Below, piece by piece: positions 1 through 12,888 of a stretch of 64,000 bases of DNA. Source of the DNA: Nitrosovibrio sp. Nv17 (GTDB lineage Bacteria; Pseudomonadota; Gammaproteobacteria; Burkholderiales; Nitrosomonadaceae); the NCBI RefSeq assembly GCF_900119085.1, contig NZ_FPIQ01000006.1:62001-126000 (forward strand), given 5' to 3'. Position 1 is the stretch's first letter. The number at the start of each line of letters is the position of its first letter. Position numbers and translations under genes: made by a program. The notes under the pieces were generated by a model. The model did not search any database, had not been told where the DNA came from, and saw only the letters and a list, made by a program, of their open reading frames with translations.

Positions 1-87
1 TGAGAAGCGGGTGCGTCATATATTGCAAGGCGGGATGAGGTGGCCTGCATTCGTGCCACCTTGCGGGCAAGGACAGCGGAAGGGTGA

Positions 88-3297
<3,210 letters not shown>

Positions 3298-3364
3298 TAC
3301 CTCTCTCTACCCCTGTTGAAACTTTGGGTATTTTTACTCAATGTTTCGGGTAAATAGGGAACAG

Positions 3365-3862
3365 TCATGTCGGCACCCCTCCAAGCACGAAACGTGCACG
3401 CTCCCGACGCAGCATTTCATAAGGCGTCATGAAGCGCAGATCGAGGCCGATGCACGCATTGGGTATCTTGATGCGCTTGGTGGAGTTGGCCGGCACTTCG
3501 TGGGTAACCACTATATGGCTATCCGCCAGGGCATGGGCCACCAGATAGAAATCGGCCACCTGCAGGAAAGTGTTGATGGCCGCCGGCTCGTAACGTTGAC
3601 TCGTTGCCCAGGTGCTCACCTTGCCGAACTGCGTGGCAATATGCGGATCGGTCTTGCGGAACAACCCATTGGCTCGTTCCCGCATCCAGTCGGTCAATTC
3701 ATCGGCTCCGGCAGCGATTTCGTCGGCTACCTTGTCAATGCTGAACACACGACCCGCAGCATTACTATCGATCAGCCAGTCCCAGAAAGCTGGGCAGAAA
3801 TCCAAACCGTAGTGCAGGTTCTTCGCCTGGATGAAAACGTTGGCATCGAGCAGGTAGGTCAC
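3365..3862 (-). CDS. PIN-domain protein, DUF4411 type, probable RNase toxin
   Basis: This is a 165-residue protein of the DUF4411 group of PIN-like nucleases. It begins at a GTG (TYLLDANVFIQ) whose GTGA overlaps the stop of the upstream ImmA gene, so the two are translationally coupled. The N-terminal LLDANV supplies the first acidic residue of the PIN active site, VADEIAAG a second, and ACIGLDLRFMTPYEM a third cluster. DUF4411 proteins are usually encoded next to ImmA/IrrE proteins, and the pair is thought to act as a toxin-antitoxin or stress module. Here it lies between hsdS and hsdR. RNase activity is inferred from the fold and not shown. Confidence 0.8.
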   Translation of the reverse strand: MTYLLDANVFIQAKNLHYGLDFCPAFWDWLIDSNAAGRVFSIDKVADEIAAGADELTDWMRERANGLFRKTDPHIATQFGKVSTWATSQRYEPAAINTFLQVADFYLVAHALADSHIVVTHEVPANSTKRIKIPNACIGLDLRFMTPYEMLRRERARFVLGGVPT

Positions 3863-5019
3863 AGCATGACCCCCAGCTCGCGGGCCGCTTCGTAGAAGGT
3901 GGCGGTCTTGCGCACTCCCAGCATGCGAAAGGCGTCCTGGAATAGGGTCTGGCCTTCCAGTGTGCTGGAGAGGACCGCCCGCGCGAAGCGCCTGCCGGTG
4001 CGCGTGCCAAGCGTGCGGTAGAAATCGCCGCCACCGCTGCCGCCACGATCGAGTGTGCGAATCCGCGCCAGTTCCTCGCGGTAGGTTTGCCAGAAGGTCG
4101 CCTGGTCGATGAAACCGGCATCGAACAGCCGGCGCAGCGCCACCAGTGTGCTGACCTTGAACATCCGTGCCAGGCGCTGAATCTCCGCAGCGGGGCGGCC
4201 GTCGGCGAGATACGCCGCGTGCAGGGCTTCCATCGGCACCAGAAATTCGGCGGCGACCATGTTGCACCAGCGCTCGATGGCCTGTTCGGGTATTCGTCCC
4301 GCCTCGGGATCGGAAACACCGCTCTCACCCAGCCAAAGGTGCGCCAGCTCATGGGCCAGGGTGAACATCTGTGCCGCCTTGCTGTCGGCGGCGTTGATGA
4401 ATACCAGCGGCGCCAGTTCGTCAGCCAGCGCGAAGCCACGGAACTCCGCGACATCCAGCTTGCGATGACTGTTGCTGCCGACGATGGAACTGGCCATGAC
4501 CAGTACGCCGGCCTCCTCGGCCTTGGAAACGAGCTGACGCAAGGCTTCGGTCCAGGTCGGCAACTGCTGCCGTTCGGCCAGGGAGAGGTCGAGCGTGGTA
4601 CGTATGGCTTCCGCCGTGATCACCGGATCGTCCGCCACCGTGGCGCTACCAATGAAACTCAATGGGTCGAGGGCGTGCAGGCGAACGTGGTCGCGGTACC
4701 AGTCCTGGCGTTGCTGGCACAGGTAGAGCGTATCGAGCAGATTGGGGCTGGTACGTGTGATAGCGCGATCAGCCAGCGTCCGGAAATCCGGGATCGGCAG
4801 CGACTCCTGCACCGGCTCGGGGAGGAACAGGTATCCAATGGGTACATGGACTTTGCGGGCAAAGTCCTCCAGTTGTCGCAGCGTGGGTTGCAGCGCGCCG
4901 CTTTCCCATGCGTCGAGCTTCGGAAACCGTCTCTTCAGCGCGAACGTATCCATCCCGGCGCGCTCGCGCGCCCAGGTGAGCAGCTCGGGATTGATGGGGA
5001 TGCGGGTCATGTCATCCAT
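3859..5019 (-). CDS. XRE-like/ImmA-IrrE (M78) metallopeptidase, probable antitoxin of the PIN protein
   Basis: This is a 386-residue protein with an XRE-like helix-turn-helix at about residues 10-60 (INPELLTWARERAG, later LRQLEDFARKVHVPIGYLF) and a C-terminal M78 peptidase domain with HELAH at 223-227. Proteins of this layout degrade or bind a partner regulator and are found beside DUF4411 PIN proteins, as here. I chose the ATG at 5019 because family members start just before the INPELL segment. A longer in-frame start at 5091 would add 24 residues that look unlike the family. The stop overlaps the GTG of the PIN gene. Confidence 0.82.
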   Translation of the reverse strand: MDDMTRIPINPELLTWARERAGMDTFALKRRFPKLDAWESGALQPTLRQLEDFARKVHVPIGYLFLPEPVQESLPIPDFRTLADRAITRTSPNLLDTLYLCQQRQDWYRDHVRLHALDPLSFIGSATVADDPVITAEAIRTTLDLSLAERQQLPTWTEALRQLVSKAEEAGVLVMASSIVGSNSHRKLDVAEFRGFALADELAPLVFINAADSKAAQMFTLAHELAHLWLGESGVSDPEAGRIPEQAIERWCNMVAAEFLVPMEALHAAYLADGRPAAEIQRLARMFKVSTLVALRRLFDAGFIDQATFWQTYREELARIRTLDRGGSGGGDFYRTLGTRTGRRFARAVLSSTLEGQTLFQDAFRMLGVRKTATFYEAARELGVML

Positions 5020-5097
5020 AGCAAAACGGTCAACTTCCCAGTTTCTGGAAAAAAATCTGGTTGCGCATCTTCGCGTCCTTATTATAGGCACCTAATC

Positions 5098-5394
5098 TCA
5101 GCTTAAGACTTCGATACAGAGGGGATATTGTCCATCCACTGGAATCAGCCCAGCCGGTCCGGCATCCGTGAAACCGATGCCGTTATACTCGATCTCGAAT
5201 CCGACGACCTCCGGCAGGCTGCCATCTAGTTCGACCTGGCTGCTCCGCCGTGCGCGGATCTGCACATTGCCGTCCTTACGGCTCGTCTCCTCTATAGCCT
5301 GAATGCCGTTGACGATCATATCGACGATGGGCGCGTAAACGATCGTGTTCGCCCGGATGTTCTCGATCGCCCGCTTGATATTAACGTTGCTCAT
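5098..5394 (-). pseudogene. Truncated GHKL/HSP90-like ATPase of a TrlF-associated defence pair
   Basis: The 98-codon frame begins like a GHKL-type ATP-binding protein. It has NIKRAIENIRANTIVY, then the N-box-like IVDMIVNGIQAI and the G1-box-like NGIGFTDA. After this box the similarity I expect stops, and the frame runs through about 20 unrelated residues to a stop. The ATP lid and the rest of the protein are missing, so it cannot be a working ATPase. Its ATG overlaps the stop of the preceding TrlF-like fragment by 4 bp, which preserves the original operon junction. Assignment rests on remembered family sequences. Confidence 0.65.
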
Positions 5395-5669
5395 TCGCCT
5401 ACCTCCGCAGCAGGTGTTCGGGAGGCCCCGCGTTGCTGCTTGCGGTACTTGAGACGGCGGTTATCGAAGGCTGGGAGCGTGTCCGCCGAGAAGTAGTCTG
5501 TGATACCAAATGCCTGTACGTCGGAATCGTGGAGTCGCCGGCAATATTCAGCCCACACATCGTCGTTGCCAGTCACATTGAATTGGTCGTTCTGTTTCGT
5601 TCCTGGCGCGTGAAGATGAAGATCCCATTTTCGCCATTCTGATCCACGTGGATACTTGGAAGTGCTCAC
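5391..5669 (-). pseudogene. Internally deleted TrlF-like PHP/ATPase gene
   Basis: The 92-codon frame starts GSEWRKWDLHLHAP and continues to AFGITDYFSADTLPAFD. This is the N-terminal PHP metal-binding segment of TrlF-type AAA-like ATPases, proteins normally around 900 residues or more. Directly after it the frame ends in a short tail (AAEVGE) whose stop overlaps the next start by 4 bp. The middle therefore appears deleted while both gene ends are kept. The GTG start overlaps the hsdS stop (GTGA), so the fragment is still coupled to hsdS. A frameshift is less likely because no downstream frame continues the domain. Confidence 0.68.
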
Positions 5670-6988
5670 GGCCGCACCTCTTTGATCAGCCCGTTAACCC
5701 TCATCTCGCCGGAGATTAGCCTGCGTAGTAGCGTGTCGCGCAAGACAGCAAGTGTTAACGATGTTTCCGAATGGGATTTTATGTTTTGGAATACCGGTAC
5801 CACAAACCTTGCGAAGGCATGCCAAAGCTTTTCACCGGTAGGCGCTACCAACTTGAAGGCAGCAACCGATTCTCCTTGAGCACGCTGACGACCGGAGGTG
5901 CCGGTCATGCTCTTTATTGCTTGCTCGCGGAATGCCGGATGTCTGGCGAGCAAATATGCAAACTCAGGCGGTACCGGTGGTTTGGGTCTCATGACGATGT
6001 ACTCTGTGGACCCCCATCCAACGACGCCATCCGGCAGGCATTGGATGAAAGCGGTTTTTCCGTTCTCTAGACAAGGCGTGATTCGTGCGAGCAAGGTATC
6101 CCCGTTTCTGAATCGCATCCCACTACCGAAGGGGCGAATGATGGGTGCTTTCGGCCAGCTGCCGGCAGTCGGTAGCGATGCCATGTCGAGATACGGGGCA
6201 AGCTCTCCTTTCCGCAATGGCTCGTTCGGGTTGAAGTCGATCAACTTACTGACTGGTGCGATTTCCCACCCTTCCGGAATCTCCCCAAGTGCGGAGTCGA
6301 CTAGGCGAGAAGGAAAAAGGTCGGCGATCTCATTGGGGAGGCCAGGATCTCGGTCTTCAGCCTTTGCGCGGACGGGTTCGAAATCCACGAACCATGACTT
6401 GAACAACGCTCGGGCCATGGCTTCCAGCGTCAGGTTCATGCGCCGGTTGAGTTCGATCTTGTCGTCCAGCGTGCCGAGGATGTGGGCAATGGCGCGTTGT
6501 TCTTCGATGGGTAGAAGCGTGATGGGGACGTTCTCAAGAATTGCGGTGTTTAAATTCGGCATCGTTGCACCGACGGCGTGACGAATCAGCCATTCTTTTG
6601 AATTTGGAGAGGCAAGCACTGTGGCGATGAAATCGGGCGTGGCAATCGTTGGGTTGCCGATAGAGATCTTTAAGCAACCCGTGCCGCAAAGCCAACCTGC
6701 TTCGCGATCGGAAACAAGCGCAAATCGGGTCACATCTCCACGGCGACTGAACACGATATCGCCGCGGACAAGTTTGTGTTTCGCCAATCTGGAGACATTT
6801 TTATCTGAAATGCGTGCTATGCCTTGATCGTCAATATTTCCATCAACCAGATTCATCGGCATGACGACTGGCGTTCCAACAACCGTATAATCAGATGCAT
6901 GCAATTGGCTCCCGAATGGGCCGGTTTGGACGGATCCTCCCTGTTTCTCGCAAATTTTACCGAGAGTAGTTTCGTGCCAGTCGCTCAT
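5666..6988 (-). CDS. hsdS: Type I restriction enzyme specificity subunit HsdS
   Basis: This 440-residue protein chooses the DNA target of the type I enzyme. It shows the expected two-fold layout. A first target-recognition domain starts near SDWHETTLGKIC, then a central conserved region with PLPIEEQRAIAHILGTLDDKIELNRR-type residues (LLPIEEQRAIAHIL visible). A second target domain begins near GEIPEGWEIAPVSKL, and a C-terminal helical repeat ends LAVLRDTLLRRLISGEM. I start at the ATG at 6988 (MSDWHE). Upstream in-frame codons belong to a nucleotidyltransferase remnant, not to HsdS. It is separated from hsdM by dinD and scar sequence, which is unusual for an hsd operon. Confidence 0.93.
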   Translation of the reverse strand: MSDWHETTLGKICEKQGGSVQTGPFGSQLHASDYTVVGTPVVMPMNLVDGNIDDQGIARISDKNVSRLAKHKLVRGDIVFSRRGDVTRFALVSDREAGWLCGTGCLKISIGNPTIATPDFIATVLASPNSKEWLIRHAVGATMPNLNTAILENVPITLLPIEEQRAIAHILGTLDDKIELNRRMNLTLEAMARALFKSWFVDFEPVRAKAEDRDPGLPNEIADLFPSRLVDSALGEIPEGWEIAPVSKLIDFNPNEPLRKGELAPYLDMASLPTAGSWPKAPIIRPFGSGMRFRNGDTLLARITPCLENGKTAFIQCLPDGVVGWGSTEYIVMRPKPPVPPEFAYLLARHPAFREQAIKSMTGTSGRQRAQGESVAAFKLVAPTGEKLWHAFARFVVPVFQNIKSHSETSLTLAVLRDTLLRRLISGEMRVNGLIKEVRP

Positions 6989-7229
6989 GTCGATTGACTC
7001 CTGCACCAGCACCTTGTCGCGCTCAATGGTCCTGCGGAATGATTCGCTGGTCACCGCCCAATCGACAACATCCACCTTCCACGGCAAATCCGATTCGGAA
7101 AAATCGTCGAGTGTTCTGGACCTTGGCCGACTGCTGGCTGAACCAGTGATCATCGCTGACCACGTCCAATCCGTCTTCCAGCGAGGATACCGCACTACGC
7201 AACGCGCCAAGGTCGAGTTTCTCTGCCAT
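6989..7229 (-). pseudogene. Fused remnant of a HEPN/MNT toxin-antitoxin pair
   Basis: The segment starts with a good ribosome site (AGGAGA) and ATG. It encodes AEKLDLGALRSAVSSLEDGL followed by WFSQQSAKVQNT, the N-terminus of an HI0074-like nucleotidyltransferase-partner (HEPN-type) protein. Near 7108-7115 the reading changes frame and becomes LDDFSESDLPWKVDVVDW followed by SESFRRTIERDKVLVQ, the C-terminus of a minimal nucleotidyltransferase. The end of the first gene and the catalytic start of the second (the GSRARG-type motif) are gone. One deletion joining the two genes explains both facts. Neither activity can remain. Confidence 0.72.
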
Positions 7230-7242
7230 CGTCGTTCTCCTG

Positions 7243-7329
7243 TCAGAATCCGAGGTTTCTCAGATTGTTCTCGATCGCCTTGTCGAGTTTTCCTGCCTCG
7301 GCCTGCTGCTGGCGCCACTTACCCGTCAT
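7243..7329 (-). pseudogene. C-terminal scrap of a second hsdM gene
   Basis: A 28-codon frame reads MTGKWRQQQAEAGKLDKA, then IENNLRNLGF and stop. It closely resembles the last residues of the intact HsdM in this island ([20 protein letters not shown], then QHLGY). It is therefore the tail of another, diverged hsdM copy whose body is gone. It sits just upstream of the HEPN/MNT remnant and hsdS. This suggests that this part of the island came from a different type I system that originally read hsdM-HEPN/MNT-hsdS. Confidence 0.7.
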
Positions 7330-7386
7330 AGCCAAGCTCCCATAAATTTGTTACGCAGCTCGTAGTTTTTTCTTCGAAGTTCACCA

Positions 7387-8238
7387 TCACCTGTCTGCCT
7401 TTTTAATTTGCTTCTTCTTTGCCGATTCAATCTGCGCGATGCTCTTGTCCGGCGCGGGGAGATTTTCCGGCATGGTGCCGCCCAGCTCCTGGATGGTCTG
7501 GCGTACCTTGCGGCCCACATCGAAATGCGTCTGGTTGGCCTGGGTCTTTCCACGCACTTGATCGCGTCGTAGCTTTTCCTCGGTCTGGGTGGCGCGGAAC
7601 AGATTGGCCGCCAGCTCGGTACTACCCATGTGGTCGAGGATTTTTTGGCTTTTCTTCAAGCCTTTGCGCGCATGGATATCCTTCGCACCCCGGCCACCAT
7701 ACAAGCCCTTGTAGCCGTGATCCTGGAAGATGGCGTAGTCCAGCGAGGTTGCGACGCCAGCGTCTTTCGCAGCGGCGGCAAGCTGCTTGTTGTGGACGGT
7801 CAGTTCGTTGCGGATGGCTAGGCGTTTTTCGTCTTCGGAAAGCTGCGCGAATCTGACATCGTCGGCAAGTTCCTGCCTGCGGGTTTGCAGGGCGAAGTAG
7901 GTCTGGCCGTTGGCGATAACGGGCTTGGCCGGATCGCCGTTTTGCACGATGAGATAGCAGGCGTAGCGTGACAGGCGCATATCGCCCACTTCGCGTTGTG
8001 CGCCGGAGCCGATTTCGACCATTTCGAGGATGTCCTCGAAATGGTCGGCTACACGCTGGCCGCTGGTCTGGCAGGCGGTTCTGGCGCGCTCGATGACGGG
8101 CAGGAAATGCCGGTATTCCGAGTATTCCAACACCTTTGCCAGTTGCCGGGCGCGCCAGTATTCATTGCCGTTCTCATCCTGATGACGGATGCCGTCGAAG
8201 GTAGTTTGATGCTGTTTGCTGATTTTTTTGCTAGCCAT
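7387..8238 (-). CDS. dinD: DinD-like DNA-damage-inducible protein D
   Basis: This 283-residue protein belongs to the DinD family. E. coli DinD is an SOS-induced protein reported to interfere with RecA filaments. Visible family segments include the N-terminal Bro/KilA-like GNEYWRARQLAKVLEYSEYR, MRLSRYACYLIVQNGDP, FALQTRRQEL and GYKGLYGGRGAKDI. A lysine-rich tail closes it. The ATG at 8238 has a GGAGGG site that overlaps the end of hsdM, only 4 bp upstream, so it is co-translated with the methylase. DinD-like genes are frequent passengers in type I islands. No LexA box is apparent next to it. Confidence 0.88.
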   Translation of the reverse strand: MASKKISKQHQTTFDGIRHQDENGNEYWRARQLAKVLEYSEYRHFLPVIERARTACQTSGQRVADHFEDILEMVEIGSGAQREVGDMRLSRYACYLIVQNGDPAKPVIANGQTYFALQTRRQELADDVRFAQLSEDEKRLAIRNELTVHNKQLAAAAKDAGVATSLDYAIFQDHGYKGLYGGRGAKDIHARKGLKKSQKILDHMGSTELAANLFRATQTEEKLRRDQVRGKTQANQTHFDVGRKVRQTIQELGGTMPENLPAPDKSIAQIESAKKKQIKKADR

Positions 8239-8242
8239 GTGC

Positions 8243-9823
<1,581 letters not shown>

Positions 9824-10095
9824 TGGCGCTCCTTCCATTTCAATATGACGAATGCATTACTCGCGTTGTCGCACAGGGTCCGGTCGTCCACGGTCCGTGA
9901 TCCCGGAGTGGGCAGCGGGAGACACCCTGCAGTTTATCAGGCTGGCATACAGGCAGGGAAGGCTCGGCAGACAAGGTTCGCCGATCCCGGCATTCCGTCC
10001 GGTGTTCGGAGAGGCGCGGGAGGGGGCAGCCAAGCGCTGCGACTGCTGGATGAAGGGCAGGGCGCCGATCGCCCGGATGCCCAGCGCTCCTCGCG

Positions 10096-10479
10096 TCAGC
10101 GCGACCCGATCCAGTGGCAGGTGGCGATGCCGGCGAAGGTCATGAGCAGCGAACCGGCGACGTGGACGCCGATGACGGCAACCGCCCAGGCCGGTCGTCC
10201 CAGTTGCAGCAGCGCCGCGACCTCCAGGGAGAAGGTCGAGAAGGTGGAGAGTCCGCCGCAGAAGCCGGTGATGAGCAGCAGGCGCCATTCCGGCGCGATG
10301 CCGGGCACCTGGGTGAACCAGGCGACCGCGAGGCCGGCGACGTAGCCCGCGATCAGATTGGCGGCGAGGGTGCCCGGCGGCAGCATGGGCAACAGGGGGT
10401 TGAGCTTGAGGCTGAGTCCCCAGCGGAAGAGTCCGCCGAGCACCGAGCCGGCCGCGACAGCGAGGATGGAGTGCAGCAT
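10096..10479 (-). CDS. fluC: Fluoride channel FluC (CrcB)
   Basis: This 127-residue, four-helix membrane protein exports fluoride as a dual-topology dimer. Family marks are [13 protein letters not shown] near the N-terminus, the pore segment with NLIAGYVAG, and [15 protein letters not shown], which carries the phenylalanines and the central break of helix 3. A fluoride riboswitch lies in its leader (10481-10601), so expression should rise with fluoride. The start codon lies one base after a GGACAGGC element that also takes part in the predicted switch. Confidence 0.95.
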   Translation of the reverse strand: MLHSILAVAAGSVLGGLFRWGLSLKLNPLLPMLPPGTLAANLIAGYVAGLAVAWFTQVPGIAPEWRLLLITGFCGGLSTFSTFSLEVAALLQLGRPAWAVAVIGVHVAGSLLMTFAGIATCHWIGSR

Positions 10480-10480
10480 G

Positions 10481-10601
10481 GCCTGTCCTTGTGGTGAGAG
10501 GTTCGTCGAGGGACAGGCACGTGCCTACGCAGCCTGTCCGGCTGTTGCGTAGGCATCATCAGCCGCGCGGGCGCGGCGGTTGTCGGAGGCATGCCATCTC
10601 C
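10481..10601 (-). promoter_or_regulatory. Fluoride riboswitch (crcB motif) with a predicted translational switch
   Basis: The minus strand from 10601 to 10547 carries the conserved aptamer pieces GGAGATGGCAT, CCTCC, ACCGCC and GCTGATGATGCCTACGC. They match the crcB-motif fluoride riboswitch as I know it. Downstream, GCCTACGCA (10554-10546) can pair with TGCGTAGGC (10531-10523). GGACAGGC (10539-10532) can pair with GCCTGTCC (10518-10511). A second GGACAGGC (10488-10481) lies next to the ribosome site and ATG and competes for the same partner. No T-run follows, which points to translational control. Confidence 0.9.
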
Positions 10602-10702
10602 GTGGGGGAAGTATACCCGCTCTGCAGGGAAGGGGACAGCGGAACGGGGGAGGCGTAGCGGCGCCGGCGCGTGGTGGGGGCCCTTCTTCCCGGGCACCGA
10701 TG

Positions 10703-11038
10703 TCAGGTCTGCTGCTGGAACGCCAGGTGGTAGCCGTTGCAGTCCCTGACGCCGAACTCCCGGGAGCCGTAGGGCATGTCCTGGATCGGCCAGGCGACCT
10801 CGGCCGTGTCACGGATCGAGGCGAACAGGGCATCCGCGTCGGGTACCTGGAAGTAGAGGGTGCCGGAGCACGCCGGCGGGCCCTGCCAGAGATCCCGATC
10901 GGTGAAGATCAGTTTTCCGCCGTGCTTCTCGACCGTGAGCGTATCGGCCGTGTCGGCCACCTCGAAACCGAGCACCGAGCGGTAGAAGTCGCGGGTTTCC
11001 CGCAGGTCGTTGCAGCGCAGGAGCAGGGTGAGCGGCAT
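10703..11038 (-). CDS. VOC-family (glyoxalase/bleomycin-resistance) protein
   Basis: This 111-residue single-domain protein has the vicinal oxygen chelate fold. It begins LTLLLRCNDLRETRDFYR with ETRDFYRSVLGFEV typical of the first beta-alpha-beta unit. It ends EFGVRDCNGYHLAFQQ, which supplies the usual late acidic/His metal region. I chose the ATG at 11038 because it follows a GGAGGATATCC ribosome site and matches family length. The substrate is unknown; such proteins range from lactoylglutathione lyases to antibiotic-binding proteins. It lies between fluC and pyk and is divergent from pyk. Confidence 0.8.
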   Translation of the reverse strand: MPLTLLLRCNDLRETRDFYRSVLGFEVADTADTLTVEKHGGKLIFTDRDLWQGPPACSGTLYFQVPDADALFASIRDTAEVAWPIQDMPYGSREFGVRDCNGYHLAFQQQT

Positions 11039-11253
11039 GCGGATATCCTCCGGAGGTGTGGCGGGACTCGGGCGTGCGAAAGGCGCCATCCAGGCGGGCG
11101 GCGGCTGTGCCCCGATGATAGCGGATTCGGGCCGGTTTCGCGCATCCGTGGCCAGGGCGGTGCCGGCAGGGGATTCCCGCCGGGAGGGATTAATGGTATA
11201 TCCTGCCTTCATCTTCGATCGCGAGGCGGGCCGGCTCGATCCCGCCGTTCGAC

Positions 11254-12753
11254 ATGACCCCCATGATTCCCATGACTCCCGGCAGCTGGCAGCGAACCAA
11301 GATCGTGTGCACGCTCGGTCCGGCGACGGACGCGCCCGGCGTGATCGAAGGGCTGATCGAGTACGGCATGGACGTCGCGCGCGTGAACGCCTCGCATGGC
11401 GGGCACGCCGATCACGCGCGGCGCATCCGGCGGGTGCGCGAAGTGGCCGGGGCGCGGGGCCAGCCGGTGGCGATCCTCATGGATCTGCCCGGCCCGAAGT
11501 TCCGCATCGGCGACCTTGCGGACGGCGCCCGCACGCTGGCCGAGGGGGAGTCGGCGTGGCTGGCCATGGACGAGCGCTCCGTGCCGGCCGCGGCGGATCA
11601 TGTCCTGCCGCTGCGCGATCCGGAACTGCTGCAGGCGCTGCGGGCGGGCGAGTCGGTGTTCCTGGCCGATGGCCTGGTGGAGTTGCGCGTGGCGGCCCGC
11701 GAGGCCGCCGGCATCCGCTGCGAGGTGCGGGCCGGGGGTACCGTGCGCTCCGGCTCGGGCATCAACGTGCCGGACTCCACCTTGGGCGAGCTCGTGCCCA
11801 CCGGCGACGACCGGCGCCACCTCGCGTTCGCCGTGGCGCAGGAGATCGAATGGGTAGGGGTGTCGTTCGTGCAGTCGACGGGCGACCTGGCGCGGGTGCG
11901 GGCGTGTCTGCCCGTTTCCGCCGGAGGCGAGGGGCCGCTGCTGGTGGCCAAGATCGAGAAGCGCCGGGCGCTGGCGGATCTCGACGCCATCGTGGCCGCG
12001 GCGGACGGGGTGATGGTGGCGCGCGGCGACCTGGGGGTGGAGACCGATCTCGCCGAGATTCCGCTGGTGCAGAAGCGCATCATCGCGGCGGCCAATATAT
12101 GCGGGCGTCCGGTGATCACGGCCACGCAGATGCTCGAATCGATGGTCGAGCGCGAGCGTCCGACGCGGGCGGAGGCCACCGACGTGGCCAACGCGGTGCT
12201 GGACGGCACCGATGCGGTGATGCTCTCCGCCGAGACCGCCATCGGGCGATTCCCGGCCGCGGCCGTGCGCTTTCTCGCGCGGGTGCTGGCCGCGACGGAG
12301 CGGGAGGCCGATCCCGGCCCGGCGCACGACCGGATGCGCGCAGGGGATGCCGCCGGCTCCCGGGATGCGCCCGAGGGAGCGCTGGGCTTCGCCGCCTGCC
12401 AGCTCGCGGCGCGCCTCGGCGCGCGTGCCATCGTGATGCCCGCGGGTACGCTGGCCGGCGTGCTCGGGATCGCCCGCCTGCGTCCGCGGGTGCCGCTGCT
12501 CGCGGTGACGGGTTCCGCGCGGTTGTACCGCAGCCTGGCGCTGGTGCGGGGGGTGGCGCCGCTGTTCGTTCCCGCCGGCGGCGGGGAGGGGGACGGGAGC
12601 GGCCTGGCCCAGGCGGGGCGGTGGCTGGTCTCGCAGGGGCTGGCGGCGCCGGGGGATCCGGTCGTGCTGGTCGCCGCCTCCGGCAGCGGCGGGGTGCCGG
12701 ATACGCTGCGCACCGTCCGGCTGGGAGCGGCGCGCGGCCCCGGGCCGGCGTGA
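11254..12753 (+). CDS. pyk: Pyruvate kinase
   Basis: This 499-residue enzyme transfers phosphate from phosphoenolpyruvate to ADP. Visible motifs are RTKIVCTLGPAT at the N-terminus, VARVNASHG in the first barrel strand, DLPGPKFRIG and the VAKIEK lysine. The metal and substrate segments MVARGDLGVE and TATQMLESM, then EATDVANAVLDGTDAVMLS, follow. The C-terminal domain is shorter in recognisable motif but complete. There is no strong ribosome site at the chosen ATG; an in-frame ATG at 11275 would also keep the conserved core. It stands alone between the VOC gene and a lipoprotein gene. Confidence 0.94.
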   Translation: MTPMIPMTPGSWQRTKIVCTLGPATDAPGVIEGLIEYGMDVARVNASHGGHADHARRIRRVREVAGARGQPVAILMDLPGPKFRIGDLADGARTLAEGESAWLAMDERSVPAAADHVLPLRDPELLQALRAGESVFLADGLVELRVAAREAAGIRCEVRAGGTVRSGSGINVPDSTLGELVPTGDDRRHLAFAVAQEIEWVGVSFVQSTGDLARVRACLPVSAGGEGPLLVAKIEKRRALADLDAIVAAADGVMVARGDLGVETDLAEIPLVQKRIIAAANICGRPVITATQMLESMVERERPTRAEATDVANAVLDGTDAVMLSAETAIGRFPAAAVRFLARVLAATEREADPGPAHDRMRAGDAAGSRDAPEGALGFAACQLAARLGARAIVMPAGTLAGVLGIARLRPRVPLLAVTGSARLYRSLALVRGVAPLFVPAGGGEGDGSGLAQAGRWLVSQGLAAPGDPVVLVAASGSGGVPDTLRTVRLGAARGPGPA

Positions 12754-12888
12754 GAGGAATGGCGGAGCGGGCAAGCCATGCTGCATGACGCGCGCCGGCC
12801 TGGCGCGCGCGTGACGATGCTGCGCAACGTCTCCGGTTGCGCAATGGCGCGCAATGCACTACGCTTGCCCTTCATCCGGGGAGCATGC

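Noticed and set aside
6989..7318. N-terminal extension of HsdS
   Set aside because: The frame is open, but its residues match a nucleotidyltransferase tail and nonsense frames, and HsdS proteins start at the MSDWHE-like position.
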